Shown: in pieces, positions 61,891 to 64,000 of the stretch
Layout: every line of letters begins with the position of its first letter
How positions within the stretch are numbered: the stretch's first letter is position 1
Assembly: GCA_030765045.1 (NCBI GenBank)
Contig: CM060967.1
Location: 20,093,284 to 20,157,283 of the forward strand
Length of the DNA: 64,000 nt
Source of the DNA: Tenodera sinensis
Lineage: Eukaryota; Arthropoda; Insecta; Mantodea; Mantidae
Reading direction: 5' to 3'
Program-made: the position numbers and the translations under genes
The notes under the pieces: generated by a model
Told to the model about the DNA's origin: nothing
Databases searched by the model: none
What the model saw: only the letters and a program-made list of their open reading frames with translations

Positions 61891-64000
61891 CAAAACTACT
61901 CAAAGAGTTCGTCTACAATTGGAAGATTTATTTCAAATCTGTGGTTTAAAAAAGATTAAACTACATAATTGCTTAAAAATTAAATTTCTAAATAACATAG
62001 ATCGATCTCATTGTATACAATTATTGAATGGTCTAGTGAAAGCGATTAGAATATGGAAAACGTGGGGAATCTTGCTTCGTTGTGTTGCTTAGTAACAAAG
62101 ACCAGTTTGGTTAGTTAAAAAATATGGTAGAGGTGCCGGTTTCTGTGGTTTTTGTTGCGAACCCAGTGCTAGGCACAACCTCATGGCGCCTGTTCTTAAT
62201 TTCTGTTCCCAAGGGAAAAACCGGAGGCAATAAAAAAACCTTCATCGCCGGAGAGAGGGTCGATTTCTAATAAGTAAAATTACAGGGCTGGAGTTGGTTC
62301 CTAGGAAGGACAGGTAAGCGGCGCGGCAGGCGCGGCGCCCTGAAGTGGCGGCAACTTCTACAGCAGCCGTGTGCTGCGGGATTGCAGAGCTGCAGGCAAT
62401 GCTCGGATTCAATTTCCGCTGTTGTCCCGGTTAATACCCCGGGGGAAAACTGATGGTCAGGCTCCATCGGTGTTTTGTGTTCCGTGATGGCTGATTTGTA
62501 GGGCTTATATTGGGTTCGCAGTACCTACTTATCTAAATCGAAACAGCTGTAGCTCTTCTGTATTCACTGCCACGATCATATCCTACAACAGGCTGTGTGT
62601 TTGCTTCTGTTTCACTTTGTGTGAACTTGCACAGTTCTTTCATATCTTATGCCACTCCACACTGAATTTTTGACAAGATTTAGAAAAATAAAAACATTTC
62701 TTTTAAATTTGAGAGGTAGAACTGCAACTCAAACCTCTCAAACCTCTCAAACTTTGCCCACACACGGCTTGTGTGTTTAAAAACACCAACAGTAAGTTTG
62801 TTGGCATAAATAAATAATAATTTCTTTTAAATTTTCATGAAACATATCCTGAATAAATGACAAACGTTACGTTGACATAAGGTTTTAATCTCCCTTGATA
62901 TGTCCAAACAGGCGTCTAAGCATGTGTTTGAACAGTGCATAAGGTTTTAAAACTTGCTCTTGTCTTAAGGATCCTGGGACTGAATTTTCCAATTACTGAA
63001 CACTCCTTTCTACATAACATTTGATGCACGACATTTAATATATTTTCACTTCTTTTTAAGTTTGAAACCATATGCCTAGTTATACTTTTATCAGGCATTT
63101 ATTTGCCGAGGTATTACTTATGTCTTCTTTAGATAAAAGTTTTAAGATTTTATGATTTGACACTAAGTTGACACCTTCCAATCTATTGAATAAAACATAC
63201 TTAATCTGCCACACTGTCATTTCTATACGCCTCAGGGTCCTTATTATCAATACCAACAAGCAATTTACCGGACCTCTAAGAAACCCCAATTATCCAGCAC
63301 ACCCTAAAATATTACTTATATCATCCCCTTCTAAAATTCCTGAAATTGTATTATACCAATGTTAAATTGTTTTTATTCATTGACATCATATACGTCAATA
63401 AAACAAAAAACGGTGGTCATTCTTCTCATATTCCAAGAACTTGGTATGCCTTCAATTTCAACCATTCACTTTGCTTCTGAATGTTTTGAAATGAGAATTA
63501 TTGCATTATCGCGGACTTTTTCAACATAAGCATAGCATAACATTAGTATTCATGATACTAACTTTGCTTAACTTTCCAAGAAAATAATTATTCAAAAAAG
63601 CTAAAACATCGAAATTGTCATGCATTTCGTGCTACAAGTGAATTAATTGGTTCTTATGCCACGTATACATTTATTTAAGGTTATTTGTTGAGTTTACCTG
63701 GAGCGACTTTCGCATTTGGATTCACAAAAAACTATAGTACACAACGTTTTTTCCTGAGTATATAATTTTTCTATTAACACTCAAGCGGAATAATCTTTAA
63801 GGTATAATTTCTTTCAATGTTGCTTTAAGTCGTGCTCTCAGATTATAAAATCTAAAGACCATCAGAATTTACTGAATAATTCTAGAATCTAGTTGAATTT
63901 GTTTTCGAAACCAATTCCTATACTATTCATATAATCCCCCTAATGCCTCATACCGCAGATGTCTCTCGAAAAAATATAAATCCCAAAACTCGTATACATC
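61891..64000. other. No gene confirmed; GC-rich patch at 62250-62480
   Basis: 62250-62480 is GC-rich (GCGGCGCGGC), with a 66-codon minus frame rich in C/R/P but no recognised domain. A small inverted repeat, TTTGAGAGGT / ACCTCTCAAA, lies at about 62708-62747. The rest is AT-rich and featureless. Confidence 0.45.

Overview
The window looks like AT-rich intergenic or intronic nuclear DNA from an arthropod, most likely an insect. The clues are the kinds of mobile element present: Tc1/mariner-type transposase scraps, an I-clade LINE 3' end with a zinc-knuckle motif, many SINE heads with Pol III boxes, very long TAA arrays, and a Helentron-like repeat. I cannot name the species. I found no convincing host protein-coding gene, rRNA or intact tRNA gene. 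The long open frames are translations of microsatellites or of the dominant repeat.

The dominant component is one interspersed family, called HL here, of roughly 0.7-1.0 kb with about 40 whole or partial copies on both strands. It covers perhaps a quarter of the window by eye. Read in its proposed 5'-3' direction, it starts ACTTTCTCTACTA, carries an internal CA/CT-rich tract, and ends AGTAGAGAAAGT followed by a small stem (ATGTG / CACAT) and CAGA before a T run. An inverted repeat that is terminal at one end and subterminal at the other, plus a 3' hairpin and an internal microsatellite, is the anatomy of Helentron-associated non-autonomous elements (HINEs, such as DINE-1). That assignment is an inference.

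Layout: 0-2.4 kb, transposase remnant and a SINE head; 2.4-9.3 kb, HL copies and a second SINE head; 9.6-10.7 kb, SINE fragments; 12.4-17.7 kb, HL copies plus a transposase N-terminal scrap; 18.2-18.5 kb, TTC/TTA array; 19.1-23.4 kb, HL copies, one holding two nested insertions (a Crypton-like reading frame and an LTR-like block with heat-shock and CRE motifs); 25.9-33.0 kb, HL copies, a TAA array, a SINE and a minus-strand LINE remnant; 33-36.7 kb, little recognisable; 36.7-48.5 kb, dense HL copies, SINEs and an I-clade LINE 3' end inserted in an HL copy with a visible target duplication; 50.5-57.4 kb, HL copies, a TA array, a minisatellite of about 119-135 bp units and a SINE; 59.0-59.8 kb, a near-perfect 83-bp-arm inverted repeat between two long TAA arrays; the remainder is unremarkable.

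There is no operon or pathway here. The biology on view is layered transposition: HL copies acted as targets for later LINE, SINE, Crypton-like and LTR-like insertions.
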